A stretch of DNA of 64,000 nt from Candidatus Accumulibacter propinquus (GTDB taxonomy: Bacteria > Pseudomonadota > Gammaproteobacteria > Burkholderiales > Rhodocyclaceae): NCBI GenBank assembly GCA_016714935.1, contig JADKBU010000009.1:62001-126000 (forward strand). The letters are read 5' to 3'. This document shows positions 27,901 to 35,237 of the stretch, piece after piece. Positions within the stretch are counted from its first letter, which is position 1. Each line of letters opens with the position of its first letter. Below the pieces are notes generated by a model. That model saw only the letters and a list, made by a program, of their open reading frames with translations, had not been told where the DNA came from and did no database searches. The position numbers and the translations under genes were made by a program.

Positions 27901-28098
27901 AAGATGATGACCGTCGTCGCGATCATGGCCGGCCTGCTGCCGATCATGTGGGGCACCGGCACCGGTTCCGAGGTCATGAGCCGCATCGCCGCTCCGATGG
28001 TCGGTGGCATGATTTCGTCCACCGTTCTGACCCTGGCTGTAATCCCGGCCATCTATGCGCTGGTGAAACAGTGGCGCCTGCGGCGGAACGTCGAGTAA
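24967..28098 (+). CDS. cusA: Copper/silver efflux RND transporter permease
   Basis: A 1043-aa heavy-metal RND pump with twelve helices and two large periplasmic loops. It opens with IIDWSSRNRFLVLLATLFV. The proton-relay helix reads LGGIAIAIGAMIDAAIVMIE. Metal-site methionines typical of the Cu(I)/Ag(I) subtype appear in YMPASLPGMS and in WTMPIKARIDMLSTG. It drives Cu(I)/Ag(I) out of the periplasm with proton motive force together with CusC and CusB. It is the last gene of the cus operon, 24 bases after the CusF frame. Confidence 0.96.
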   Translation: MLTKIIDWSSRNRFLVLLATLFVIVGGVVAVLRTPLDALPDLSDVQVIVYTEYPGQAPQVVEDQVTYPLTTAMLSVPKSKVVRGFSFFGASFVYVIFEDGTDIYWARSRVLEYLNFASGRMPRGVTPQIGPDATGVGWVYQYALLAKNKSLAELRTIQDWYLRYQLTKAHGVAEVASIGGFVQTYQVTVDPGRLRAYGIPLMTVVQVIRDSNRDVGGRIVEMAETEYMVRGKGYLRGLSDIESLVVKSDKGTPVLIRDIARVELAPDERRGLTELNGEGEVVSGIAMARYGQNALEVIHNLKNKIAELGPGLPEGVTVQTVYDRSDLIHRAIETLTRTLIEESVIVALVCVVFLLHVRSALVAILMLPIGVLLAFIAMRLLGMNSNLMSLGGIAIAIGAMIDAAIVMIENAHKHLERLPAGHSDQDRAASMLLACKEVGPALFFSLLIITVSFLPVFSLEGQEGRLFSPLAFTKTFSMAGAAVLSVTLVPVLMMLFIRGRIMPEARNPVNRVLIWLYRPIIAGVLRWKKLTILAALAVLGISIYPASRIGSEFMPILNEGTLLYMPASLPGMSITKAAELLQTQDKIIKSFPEVESVYGKAGRANTATDPAPTEMFETVINLKPESEWRAGMNTDKLIAELDQALQFPGIANAWTMPIKARIDMLSTGIRTPIGIKVFGKDLDEMEKLAKIIEAVVKTVPGTTSAFAERITGGFYINIEPDREQLARYGLAVGDLQNVIGAALGGEMVTTTVEGRERFGVSVRYPRELRANPQQIGREVLVPTMDGTMVPLGQMARVEITKGAPGIRTENALLSAYIFIDIRDRDIGGYVADAKKAVAEQVSFPPGYYVTWSGQFEYMERAIAKMKIVIPVTLLLIFLLLYLNFKRLTETMIVMLSVPFALVGGIWLMWLLDYNLSVAVAIGFIALAGVAAETGVVMLIYLDHSWEAAKAKSRAAEREPEVSDLYDAVMEGAVERVRPKMMTVVAIMAGLLPIMWGTGTGSEVMSRIAAPMVGGMISSTVLTLAVIPAIYALVKQWRLRRNVE

Positions 28099-28155
28099 TC
28101 AGGCTTCGTCGGACAAATTGCAGCGGGCAGGCCGCCCGGCCCGCCCAACTGAACC

Positions 28156-31100
28156 TCAGCTACTGAAAGCGTCACCGAGTGGCAGGCCGAGGACAATCTT
28201 GTCCACCAGAAACTCGCTGCCGTGCCTTGCTCCCGACTCGTCCGCGAAGACATTCGATCCAAAGCTGCCGTCCGGATTCGCATAGCCACCAAACATGAAC
28301 TCGCTTCCATGGGCGACGCCGGCATTCAGTTCAATAGCACTAAAAGCAACATCAGAGGCCAGGCTGACCGTCTGCAAGCCGGCGCCGCTGTTGGCATGGA
28401 AACCCAACTCCTTGACCACTCGGCCACCGTCATCAAGTAGACGCAGACGCCCACTCTCGACGAAAGCCGTCCCATCGTCGTACGAAAAAAACTGTGAAAG
28501 ATACAGCGTCAGGGTGTTCGCTTTCTCGGCAAGATTGAAACGCAATGCCTCTCTGCCGTCGATCTCCTGCTTTATGGAACTGGTCGCAGCGGATTGTCCG
28601 CTGACTCCCAAGCCTCCTGCGTACAGATCGCCGCCAGCCAGCGTCTGCGGACTGGCCTCGGTGGCACTGACCGTGCTCCATATTTCTTCGGTGTCCAGGT
28701 AATCTGCCTTATGGACGATCACTATCGCCGGGTTGGCCAATACCGCGGCCCATTGCGCGGCAGATCCCGACGGCAACTCAGGAGGAAGGGCTGCTGTTGG
28801 CGCAATGACATCGATCTTGACGGTTGCCGAATCGCTACCACCCAAGCCATCGCTAACCTTGTAGCTGAAACTGGTCGTACCTGTGAAACCGGCAGTCGGG
28901 GTAAACCCGAAGTGGCCGTCGGCGTACGGCGTGAGCGTCCCTTTCAGGCCCTTCACGTTGAGCAGGGAGACGCTCAGGGCGTCGCCGTCACCGTCGTGGT
29001 CGTTGGCCAGCAACCCCGGCGCGGCAATTTCCAAGGTCTTGCCAGTTTCCACCGCATACCTGTCGTCACCCGCTACTGGAGCACTGTTGGTCACGTCGAT
29101 GGCGACCGTCGCCGTGCTGTTGCCGCCGAAACCGTCGCTGACGGTGTAGCTGAAACTGGTCGTGCCGACGAAACCGGCGGTCGGGGTGAAGCTGAAGTGA
29201 CCGTCGGCGTACGGCGTGAGTGTCCCCCGCAGTCCGCTGACGTTGACCACGGAGACGCTCAGGGCGTCACTGTCGGCATCGCGGTCGTTGGCCAGCAACC
29301 CCGGCGCGCTGATGTCGAGTGTCCGGCCGGCGTGCACCGCGTAGTGGTCGTTGCCGGCCACCGGCGCGCTGTTCACCACGTTGATGGTCGCCGTCGCCGT
29401 CGACCTTCCGCCAACCCCGTCGCTGATGGTGTAGCTGAATTCGGTCTTGCCGGCAAAGTTGGTCGTCGGCTTGAAGCTGAAGTGGCCGTCGGCGTACGGC
29501 GTGATCACCCCTTTCAGGCCCGTCACGTTGAGCACGGAGACATTCAGGGCGTCGCCGTCAGGATCGCTGTCGTTACCCAGCAATCCCGGTGCCGCGACGT
29601 CGAGCGTCTGGTTCGACCGGATCGTGTAGGTGTCGGCAACGGCGATCGGGTTGCGGTTGGTCACGTCGATGGCGACCGTCGCCGTGCTGTTGCCGCCGAA
29701 ACCGTCGCTGATGGTGTAGCTGAAACTGGTCGTGCCGACGAAGCCGGCCGTCGGTGTAAAGCTGAAGTGACCGTCGGCGTACGGCGTGAGCGTCCCCCGC
29801 AGCCCGCTGACGTTGACCACGGCGACGCTCAGGGCGTCACTGTCGGCATCGCGGTCGTTGGCCAGCAACCCCGGCGCGCTGATGTCGAGCGTCCGGCCGG
29901 CGTGCACCGCGTAGTGGTCGTTGCCGGCCACCGGCACGCTGTTCCTACGTTGATGGTCGCCGTCGCCGTCGACCTCCCGCCGACCCCGTCGCTGATGGTG
30001 TAGGTGAAACTGGTCGTGCCGGCGAAGTTGGTCGTCGGCGTGAAGTTGAAGTGACCGTCGGCGTACGGCGTGATCGTCCCTTTCAGGCCCGTCACGTTGA
30101 GCACGGACACGTTCAGGGCGTCGCCGTCAGGGTCGCTGTCGTTGCCCAGCAGTCCCGGTGCCGCGACGTTGAGCGTCTGGTTCGGACGGGTCGTGTAGGT
30201 ATCGGCTTTGGCGATCGGGTTGCGGTTGGTCACGTCGATGGCGACCGTCGCCGTGCTGTTGCCGCCCCGAAACCGTCGCTGACGGTGTAGCTGATGAACT
30301 GGTCGTGCCGACGAAGCCGGCCGTCGGGGTGAAGCTGAAGTGGCCGTCGGCGTACGGCGTGAGCGTCCCCCGCAGCCCGCTGACGTTGACCACGGCGACG
30401 CTCAGGGCGTCACTGTCGGCATCGCGGTCGTTGGCCAGCAACCCCGGCGCGCTGATGTCAGGCGCAAAGTTGGTCGTCGGCGCAGCTGAAGCGGCCGCGC
30501 GTACGGCGTGATCCCCGCGCGAGCGTCTGGTTCGACCGGATCGAGGCGTCCGGCCGGCGATCGCCGCGTAGTGGTCGTTGCCGGCCACCGGCTCAGGGGC
30601 GCACTGTTCAACCCGGCGCTGTTCACGTTGATGGTCGCCGTCGCCGTCGACCTCCCGCCGACCCCGTCGCTGATGGTGTAGGTGAAACTGGTCGTGCCGG
30701 CGAAGTTGGTCGTCGGCGTGAAGTTGAAGTGACCGTCGGCGTACGGCGTGATCAATCCTTTCAGGCCCGTCACGTTGAGCACCGAGACGCTCAGGGCGTC
30801 GCCGTCAGGATCGCTGTCGTTGCCCAGCAGTCCCGGTGCCGCGACGTTGAGCGTCTGGTTCGGACGGGTCGTGTAGGTATCGGCTTTGGCGATCGGGTTG
30901 CGGTTGGTCACGTCGATGGCGACCGTCGCCGTGCTGTTGCCGCCGAAACCGTCGCTGACGGTGTAGCTGAAACTGGTCGTGCCGACGAAACCGGCGGTCG
31001 GGGTGAAGCTGAAGTGACCGTCGGCGTACGGCGTGAGCGTCCCCCGCAGCCCGCTGACGTTGACCACGGCGACGCTCAGGGCGTCACTGTCGGCATCGCG

Positions 31101-31601
31101 GTCGTTGGCCAGCAGCCCCGGCGCGCTGATGTCGAGCGTCCGGCCGGCGTGCACCGCGTAGTGGTCGTTGCCGGCCACCGGCACGCTGTTCACTACGTTG
31201 ATGGTCGCCGTCGCCGTCGACCTCCCGCCGACCCCGTCGCTGATGGTGTAGGTGAAACTGGTCGTGCCGGCGAAGTTGGTCGTCGGCTTGAAGTTGAAGT
31301 GACCGTCGGCGTACGGCGTGATCACCCCTTTCAGGCCCGTCACGTTGAGCACGGAGACGCTCAGTGCGTCGCCGTCAGGATCGCTGTCGTTGCCCAGCAA
31401 TCCCGGTGCCGCGACGTCGAGCGTCTGGTTCGGTCGGATCGTGTAGGTATCGGCAACGGCAATCGGGTTGCGGTTGGTGACAACGAAACTCAGTGCGATC
31501 GTGTCGGCAACAGGAAGCCCCTCCCAAGCCGTATATCTGTCACTTGTCGTGATCACGAACCCGGTCGAAGAGGCGGTGCGCAACTGGCCATTGACCTTCA
31601 T
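28156..31601 (-). pseudogene. Large Ig-like repeat protein (tandem 95-residue domains), frames broken
   Basis: One gene appears split over four overlapping frames. It starts at 31601 (GGAAGGAG upstream) with a 43-residue leader and no signal peptide. Alternating 95-residue Ig/cadherin-like domains of two types follow: type A (RNPIAVADTYTIRPNQTLDV) and type B (SVPVAGNDHYAVHAGRTLDI), each with Asp-rich calcium-type loops (NDSDPDGDAL, NDRDADSDAL). Residues encoded below 28800 form a unique C-terminal domain (DKIVLGLPLGDAFSS at the end). The design suggests a surface or type I-secreted adhesin. Frame breaks lie near 29946, 30268-30295 and 30455-30620; they occur only in repeats, which points to assembly error. 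Confidence 0.75.
28801..31472 (-). repeat. Alternating A/B tandem repeats, 285 bp each
   Basis: Nine recognisable 285-bp units in the order A, B, A, [scrambled], B, A, B, A, B, B' along the coding direction. The shared core ITPYADGHF or LTPYADGHF recurs with plus-strand marks GCGTACGGCG near 31309, 31023, 30739, 30350, 30061, 29777, 29492, 29207 and 28922. Type A and type B copies are nearly identical to others of their own type; the last unit is the most diverged. Confidence 0.92.
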
Positions 31602-31927
31602 GAGTGCTCCTTCCGCAGTTGTGACAGAAATATACCGGCGAATACGACTGGATTTGATCTGAAAGCAAACTCCCTGCCAAAGCTTTCAACCCACTGTATC
31701 AGTTGCGTTTCCCACTTATCATGCATTGGCGGTGTAAGATTTTTCGACAGAATCCCTGTCACTGGTCATTCGCTACTCAATCCGAATGTCTCCGCAGTGC
31801 TCCCTTGCCATTTTGTGGGAAATGGATCGGCGTAAGCGACACCCCCATGGCCTTCTTCTTGCGGTGTTGTCTTGCCTGGCCATGGCCGTAAGTCAGGATA
31901 TTCCGGAAAACAATCCGCCATAGCGCG
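31602..31927. other. Intergenic region between the repeat-protein gene and the rpoH terminator
   Basis: Apart from the Shine-Dalgarno sequence of the repeat-protein gene just upstream of 31601, I see no gene or clear signal. Short open frames here lack codon bias and ribosome sites. Confidence 0.5.
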
Positions 31928-31953
31928 AAAAAAAGGCCGGACGGGCCGGCCTT
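31928..31953 (-). terminator. Rho-independent terminator of rpoH
   Basis: On the minus strand, AAGGCCGG pairs with CCGGCCTT around a 5-base loop and runs into seven T residues. It lies 25 bases past the rpoH stop codon. Confidence 0.9.
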
Positions 31954-31977
31954 CGGGCAAGTGAAAGCAGCTTGTGC

Positions 31978-32832
31978 TCAACTCGCGAGCGGCGCCAGGC
32001 ACGCACGCATTTTCTGCATCGCTTTGACTTCGATCTGGCGAATCCGCTCGGCGGAGACACCAAACTCTGAGGCGAGCTCGTGCAGGGTTGCCGGGGCGTC
32101 GTCGTTCAGCCAGCGGGCTTCGATGATGCGGCGGCTTCGTGCGTCCAGCCTCGCCAAAGCACCCTGCAGACCATCGTTGTGCAGGTAGTCGCGCGCGCGG
32201 GCTTCCAGAACATGTACCGGTTCGTTCGAATGATCGGAAAGATAGGCGATTGGTGCAAAAGCCTCGTCATCGTCAGAATCGCCTTCAAGCGCGAGATCAT
32301 GCCCTCCCAGACGAGTGTCCATTTCGATGACGTCTTCTGACTTGACGCCCAGACGGCCAGCGATATCTGCAACCTGCAAGGTACTGAGTCCCTCGCTATT
32401 GGCTTTCATGCTGCGCAGATTGAAGAACAGCTTGCGCTGCGCCTTGGTCGTTGCCACCTTGACCATCCGCCAGTTCCTCAGTACATACTCATGAATCTCG
32501 GCCTTGATCCAGTGGATGGCGAAAGAAACCAGCCGAACGCCGCGACCTGGATCGAAGCGTTTCACCGCCTTCATCAATCCGATGTTGCCCTCCTGAATGA
32601 GATCAGCGTGCGGCAAGCCATACCCCAGGTAACCACGCGCAATGGCAATCACCAGACGCAGGTGCGAAAGCACCAGTTGCCGTGCTGCAGCAAGGTCGGC
32701 TTCATCGCGGAAGCGCGTTGCCAGGCGAAACTCTTCTTCTTCGCTGAGCAGAGGAAATTGCCTGGCTGCCTGGATGTACGCATCAATACTGCCGACCGTG
32801 GAAAGCGTAGGTAGAGTCAGGGCTTGTGACAT
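31978..32832 (-). CDS. rpoH: Heat-shock sigma factor RpoH (sigma-32)
   Basis: A 284-aa group 3-like sigma factor directing RNA polymerase to chaperone and protease promoters. Visible are region 1.2/2.1 (ARQFPLLSEEEEFRLATRF), region 2.2 (LIQEGNIGLMKAVKRFDP), region 2.4 (VSFAIHWIKAEIHEYVLRNW), the RpoH-box-like segment following it (TTKAQRKLFFNLR), and region 4.2 (EFGVSAERIRQIEVKAMQKM). The start at 32832 is supported by GGAGA upstream and by family length; an open frame to 32874 runs into the operator. The gene has its own terminator and a CIRCE operator over its promoter. Confidence 0.97.
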   Translation of the reverse strand: MSQALTLPTLSTVGSIDAYIQAARQFPLLSEEEEFRLATRFRDEADLAAARQLVLSHLRLVIAIARGYLGYGLPHADLIQEGNIGLMKAVKRFDPGRGVRLVSFAIHWIKAEIHEYVLRNWRMVKVATTKAQRKLFFNLRSMKANSEGLSTLQVADIAGRLGVKSEDVIEMDTRLGGHDLALEGDSDDDEAFAPIAYLSDHSNEPVHVLEARARDYLHNDGLQGALARLDARSRRIIEARWLNDDAPATLHELASEFGVSAERIRQIEVKAMQKMRACLAPLAS

Positions 32833-32872
32833 GGTGATCGTTTCTCCGTATGCAATACTCTTGACAGGATTC

Positions 32873-32902
32873 ATTTTAGCACTCGCGACATGAGAGTGCT
32901 AA
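32873..32902 (-). promoter_or_regulatory. Putative rpoH sigma-70 promoter inside the CIRCE element
   Basis: On the minus strand a weak -35 TTAGCA and a -10 TAAAAT are separated by 18 bases. Both overlap the CIRCE arms, so HrcA binding would block polymerase. Predicted by eye only. Confidence 0.45.
32876..32902. promoter_or_regulatory. CIRCE operator (HrcA site) upstream of rpoH
   Basis: TTAGCACTC, nine bases, then GAGTGCTAA: a perfect 9-9-9 CIRCE inverted repeat, the binding site of the heat-shock repressor HrcA. It begins 44 bases before the rpoH start codon and covers the putative rpoH core promoter. A position between rpoH and the divergent buf operon means buf could also be affected, though its putative promoter is 70 bases away. 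Confidence 0.93.
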
Positions 32903-32973
32903 TGGCAGAATAAGTTCACCCGCACTGAGCCATGGAAAGCCCGCGCCCGAATGGAAAAAAAATTCTGTGCATT

Positions 32974-33003
32974 TGTAAGTAATTCGCGCTCGTACGCGTC
33001 TAA
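32974..33003 (+). promoter_or_regulatory. Putative ECF-sigma promoter of the buf operon
   Basis: TGTAAGT, 16 bases, then CGTCTAA, lying 71 bases before the bufA2 start codon. The shape fits ECF sigma promoters (GTAA-like -35 and CGTC-type -10). No ECF sigma gene is in the window. Confidence 0.5.
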
Positions 33004-33074
33004 GCTGTGTCGAAGTTGTGGTTGCAGACTGGCCAGCTTTGACCCATCACCCATCCACCTAGAGGAGAAAATTC

Positions 33075-33338
33075 ATGTCAAATCAAATATCTGGAGTCGC
33101 TATCGCCGCCGCTGCCGCCGCCCTTTTTGCGACGGGCAGCATCGTTTCGCCAAGCGTGCAGGCGGCAGAAGGGGCTGCGGTTCACTGCGCTGGCGTAAAC
33201 TCGTGCAAGGGGCATTCCGAATGCAAGACGGCCAAGAGCGAGTGCAAGGGAACCAACGCCTGCAAGGGTCAGGGCTGGGTAACCAAGGCCAGCGCCAAGG
33301 AATGCACCGATGCCGGAGGCAAGGTGGTGACCAAGTAA
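33075..33338 (+). CDS. bufA2: Bufferin-type metallophore precursor (BufA2-like, DUF2282)
   Basis: An 87-aa precursor with a signal peptide (AIAAAAAALFATGSIVSPSVQA, cleavage near AEG) and a short mature part carrying six Cys in the pattern HC, NSCKGHSECKTAKSEC, NACKGQGW and KEC. This is the BufA2 type of DUF2282 family. The peptide is a substrate for the MNIO enzyme encoded next; modified Cys residues bind copper in the periplasm and protect the cell. AGAGGAGA precedes the ATG. The Lys/Ser/Gly-rich spacing between Cys residues is typical of the family. Confidence 0.92.
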   Translation: MSNQISGVAIAAAAAALFATGSIVSPSVQAAEGAAVHCAGVNSCKGHSECKTAKSECKGTNACKGQGWVTKASAKECTDAGGKVVTK

Positions 33339-33349
33339 GTCCCTTGTGG

Positions 33350-33392
33350 CTGGACTTGGCCGCGCTGCCGACAGGCGAGCGGCCAGGTCCAG
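33350..33392 (+). promoter_or_regulatory. Long intra-operon hairpin between bufA2 and bufB
   Basis: CTGGACTTGGCCGC (33350-33363) pairs with GCGGCCAGGTCCAG (33379-33392): 14 pairs including one G-U. The 15-base loop can add a short GCC/GGC stem. There is no T run, so it looks more like a 3'-stabilising or partial-termination structure than a full terminator. Confidence 0.75.
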
Positions 33393-33418
33393 CAGCAGTC
33401 TGAGTCCAGAGAGACCGC

Positions 33419-34258
33419 ATGAGTAAAACCATCAAGGGCTTCGGCCTCGGTCTACGGACCGAACACTATCGGGATTTCGTCGCTGCACCGCAACCAGTGG
33501 ACTGGCTTGAGGTCATCACGGAGAACTACCTCGTCCCCGGCGGGAAACCTCTGCACTATCTCGACCAGATTCGCCGCGACTACCCGATGGTGATGCACGG
33601 GGTAGCCCTCTCCATCGGCGGCAGCGAGCCCCTTGACCAAGCGTATCTGCGGGACCTGCATGCACTGGCCGAGAGAGTCGAGCCGGCCTGGATCTCGGAC
33701 CATCTTTGCTGGACCGGCACCTCGTCGCTGAATCTCCACGATCTGCTGCCCCTGCCGTACACCGAATCAAGCTTGCACCATCTGGTGCCACGCGTGATGC
33801 AGGTGCAGGATATTCTTGGGCGGGTGCTGTTGCTGGAAAACGTGTCCAGTTATGTGAACTACCGCGCTAACGAGATGAGCGAGTGGGAGTTCATCCGCGA
33901 ATTGCTAGTGCGTACCGGATGCGAGTTGTTGCTCGACGTGAACAACGTCTACGTCAGCAGCGTCAACCACCGTTTCGATCCACGCGCCTTCATCGACGCC
34001 ATGCCGATCACAGCCGTCCGCCAGATTCATCTCGCAGGGCACGAGGATCACGGCGGCCATATCATCGACACCCACGATCAACCGATCTGCGCTGCGGTCT
34101 GGGAGCTCTATGCCTATGCTGTGCGGCGATTTGGTCACATCCCGACGATGATCGAGCGCGACGACAACATGCCGCCGCTCGAAGTGCTGCTCGCCGAACT
34201 CGATATGGCGCGATCGGTTGAGCAACGCAGCCTGGCCGATACGAGACAGGCCGCATGA
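33419..34258 (+). CDS. bufB: MNIO (DUF692) bufferin-maturation oxygenase
   Basis: A 279-aa TIM-barrel enzyme of the multinuclear non-heme iron-dependent oxidase (MNIO, DUF692) family. Candidate iron ligands follow the family order: MHGVALSIGG, WISDHLCWTG, LLLENVSSYV, LLLDVNNVYVSS, IHLAGHEDHGG, DTHDQPIC and MIERDDNMPP. These enzymes oxidise peptide Cys residues to heterocyclic, metal-binding groups. It follows bufA2 by 80 bases that contain a hairpin and overlaps bufC by 4 bases (ATGA). Confidence 0.95.
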   Translation: MSKTIKGFGLGLRTEHYRDFVAAPQPVDWLEVITENYLVPGGKPLHYLDQIRRDYPMVMHGVALSIGGSEPLDQAYLRDLHALAERVEPAWISDHLCWTGTSSLNLHDLLPLPYTESSLHHLVPRVMQVQDILGRVLLLENVSSYVNYRANEMSEWEFIRELLVRTGCELLLDVNNVYVSSVNHRFDPRAFIDAMPITAVRQIHLAGHEDHGGHIIDTHDQPICAAVWELYAYAVRRFGHIPTMIERDDNMPPLEVLLAELDMARSVEQRSLADTRQAA

Positions 34259-35016
34259 GCACCCTCTTCGAACTGCAACAACGCTTCCAGGACGCCATCC
34301 TGCTCGCAGATGCCCCCCTCGGATTGTTCGCTGCCGAGAGTACCGGCAGCGGTGGCTTCAGCGTCTATCTGCAAGCCTACTCTGCGCGCCTGACCGCCGC
34401 TTTACGCGACAATTTCCCAACATTGCACCGCGGGCTCGGTGATGACGCTTTTGCTGCCTTGGCACGCGCCTACATTGCTGAGAGACCATCGCATTTTCGT
34501 TCGATTCGTTGGTTCGGCGACTCGCTGGTGGAATTTCTCGCCGCAGTGCCCGAGCGCTTGCCGCACCCGGCTCTGGTCGACCTGGCGCGCATGGACTGGG
34601 CAACGCGTACGGCTTTCGACGCTGCGGATGCCACCCTCCTCGGCTTCGAGGATGTGGCCGCGTTGCGGCCGGACGAATGGCCGGAGCAGGTTTTCAAAGC
34701 CGTGCCATCGCTCCAGATCCTTGATCTGGAGTGGGCTGTCGAGCCAATCTGGAAAACGCTCAATGATGATGAGCAGGCGGCAACCGACGCGCCACAGGCC
34801 CTCCCGCATGCGCTCCTGGTCTGGCGTCCGACTCTCGAATGCTGCTGGCGATCGGCCGATCCCTGCGAAGCGGTCGCCTTGCGCGCCTTGCGCGCTGGTG
34901 CGACGTTTGCCGAATGTTGCACGCGCATTGCCGAGTTTGCGACAACGGAAGCGGCGAGGACGGCGGCGGAATTTCTGCAGCGCTGGATCTCGGAAGGCCT
35001 GTTGGCTCGCGATTGA
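34255..35016 (+). CDS. bufC: Bufferin partner protein BufC (DUF2063)
   Basis: A 253-aa DUF2063-type protein. The N-terminal domain shows the family pattern LQQRFQDAIL, FSVYLQAYSARLTAALRDNF, PTLHRGLGDDAFAALARAYI. The C-terminal part is more variable and ends in a helix (AAEFLQRWISEGLLAR). BufC-type proteins bind the precursor and present it to the MNIO enzyme. It is translationally coupled to bufB and the CWC gene starts 8 bases after its stop. Confidence 0.92.
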   Translation: MSTLFELQQRFQDAILLADAPLGLFAAESTGSGGFSVYLQAYSARLTAALRDNFPTLHRGLGDDAFAALARAYIAERPSHFRSIRWFGDSLVEFLAAVPERLPHPALVDLARMDWATRTAFDAADATLLGFEDVAALRPDEWPEQVFKAVPSLQILDLEWAVEPIWKTLNDDEQAATDAPQALPHALLVWRPTLECCWRSADPCEAVALRALRAGATFAECCTRIAEFATTEAARTAAEFLQRWISEGLLARD

Positions 35017-35024
35017 CGATCACC

Positions 35025-35237
35025 ATGGCGAATTCACCTGCCGATCCACCAAGCACTTCATGCGCGAAATGCGCAGCACCTTTCGTCTGCGGCGCCAACG
35101 CCGGCCTCGCATCCTGCTGGTGTATGCAGCAACCGCAGCTTGCCTGCGCGCCCGTCGCAGGTACCGGCTGCTACTGCCCGGCCTGCCTGGAACAACGGTT
35201 TAGCGATCGGCAATGCGCAACCGCTCCGGCAACATGA
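35025..35237 (+). CDS. Cysteine-rich CWC-family small protein
   Basis: A 70-aa cytoplasmic protein with nine Cys arranged as CAKCAAPFVCGA, CWC, CA and CYCPACL, the pattern of the Cysteine-rich CWC family, expected to bind a metal such as zinc. It begins 8 bases after bufC with only a weak ribosome site, so read-through from buf is likely. Its 3' end overlaps the convergent nudB by 38 bases. Whether it takes part in copper buffering is unknown. Confidence 0.75.
   Translation: MANSPADPPSTSCAKCAAPFVCGANAGLASCWCMQQPQLACAPVAGTGCYCPACLEQRFSDRQCATAPAT

Noticed and set aside
28103..28150. GC-rich inverted repeat between cusA and the repeat-protein gene as a bidirectional terminator
   Set aside because: The stem is imperfect and no T run follows on either strand.
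28594..30003. Long plus-strand frame opposite the repeat protein
   Set aside because: It is a periodic mirror of the repeats; frame openness follows from the repeat composition, and there is no independent start signal.
28801..31472. Regular repeats considered as a CRISPR array
   Set aside because: Units are 285 bp, coding and without short spacers.
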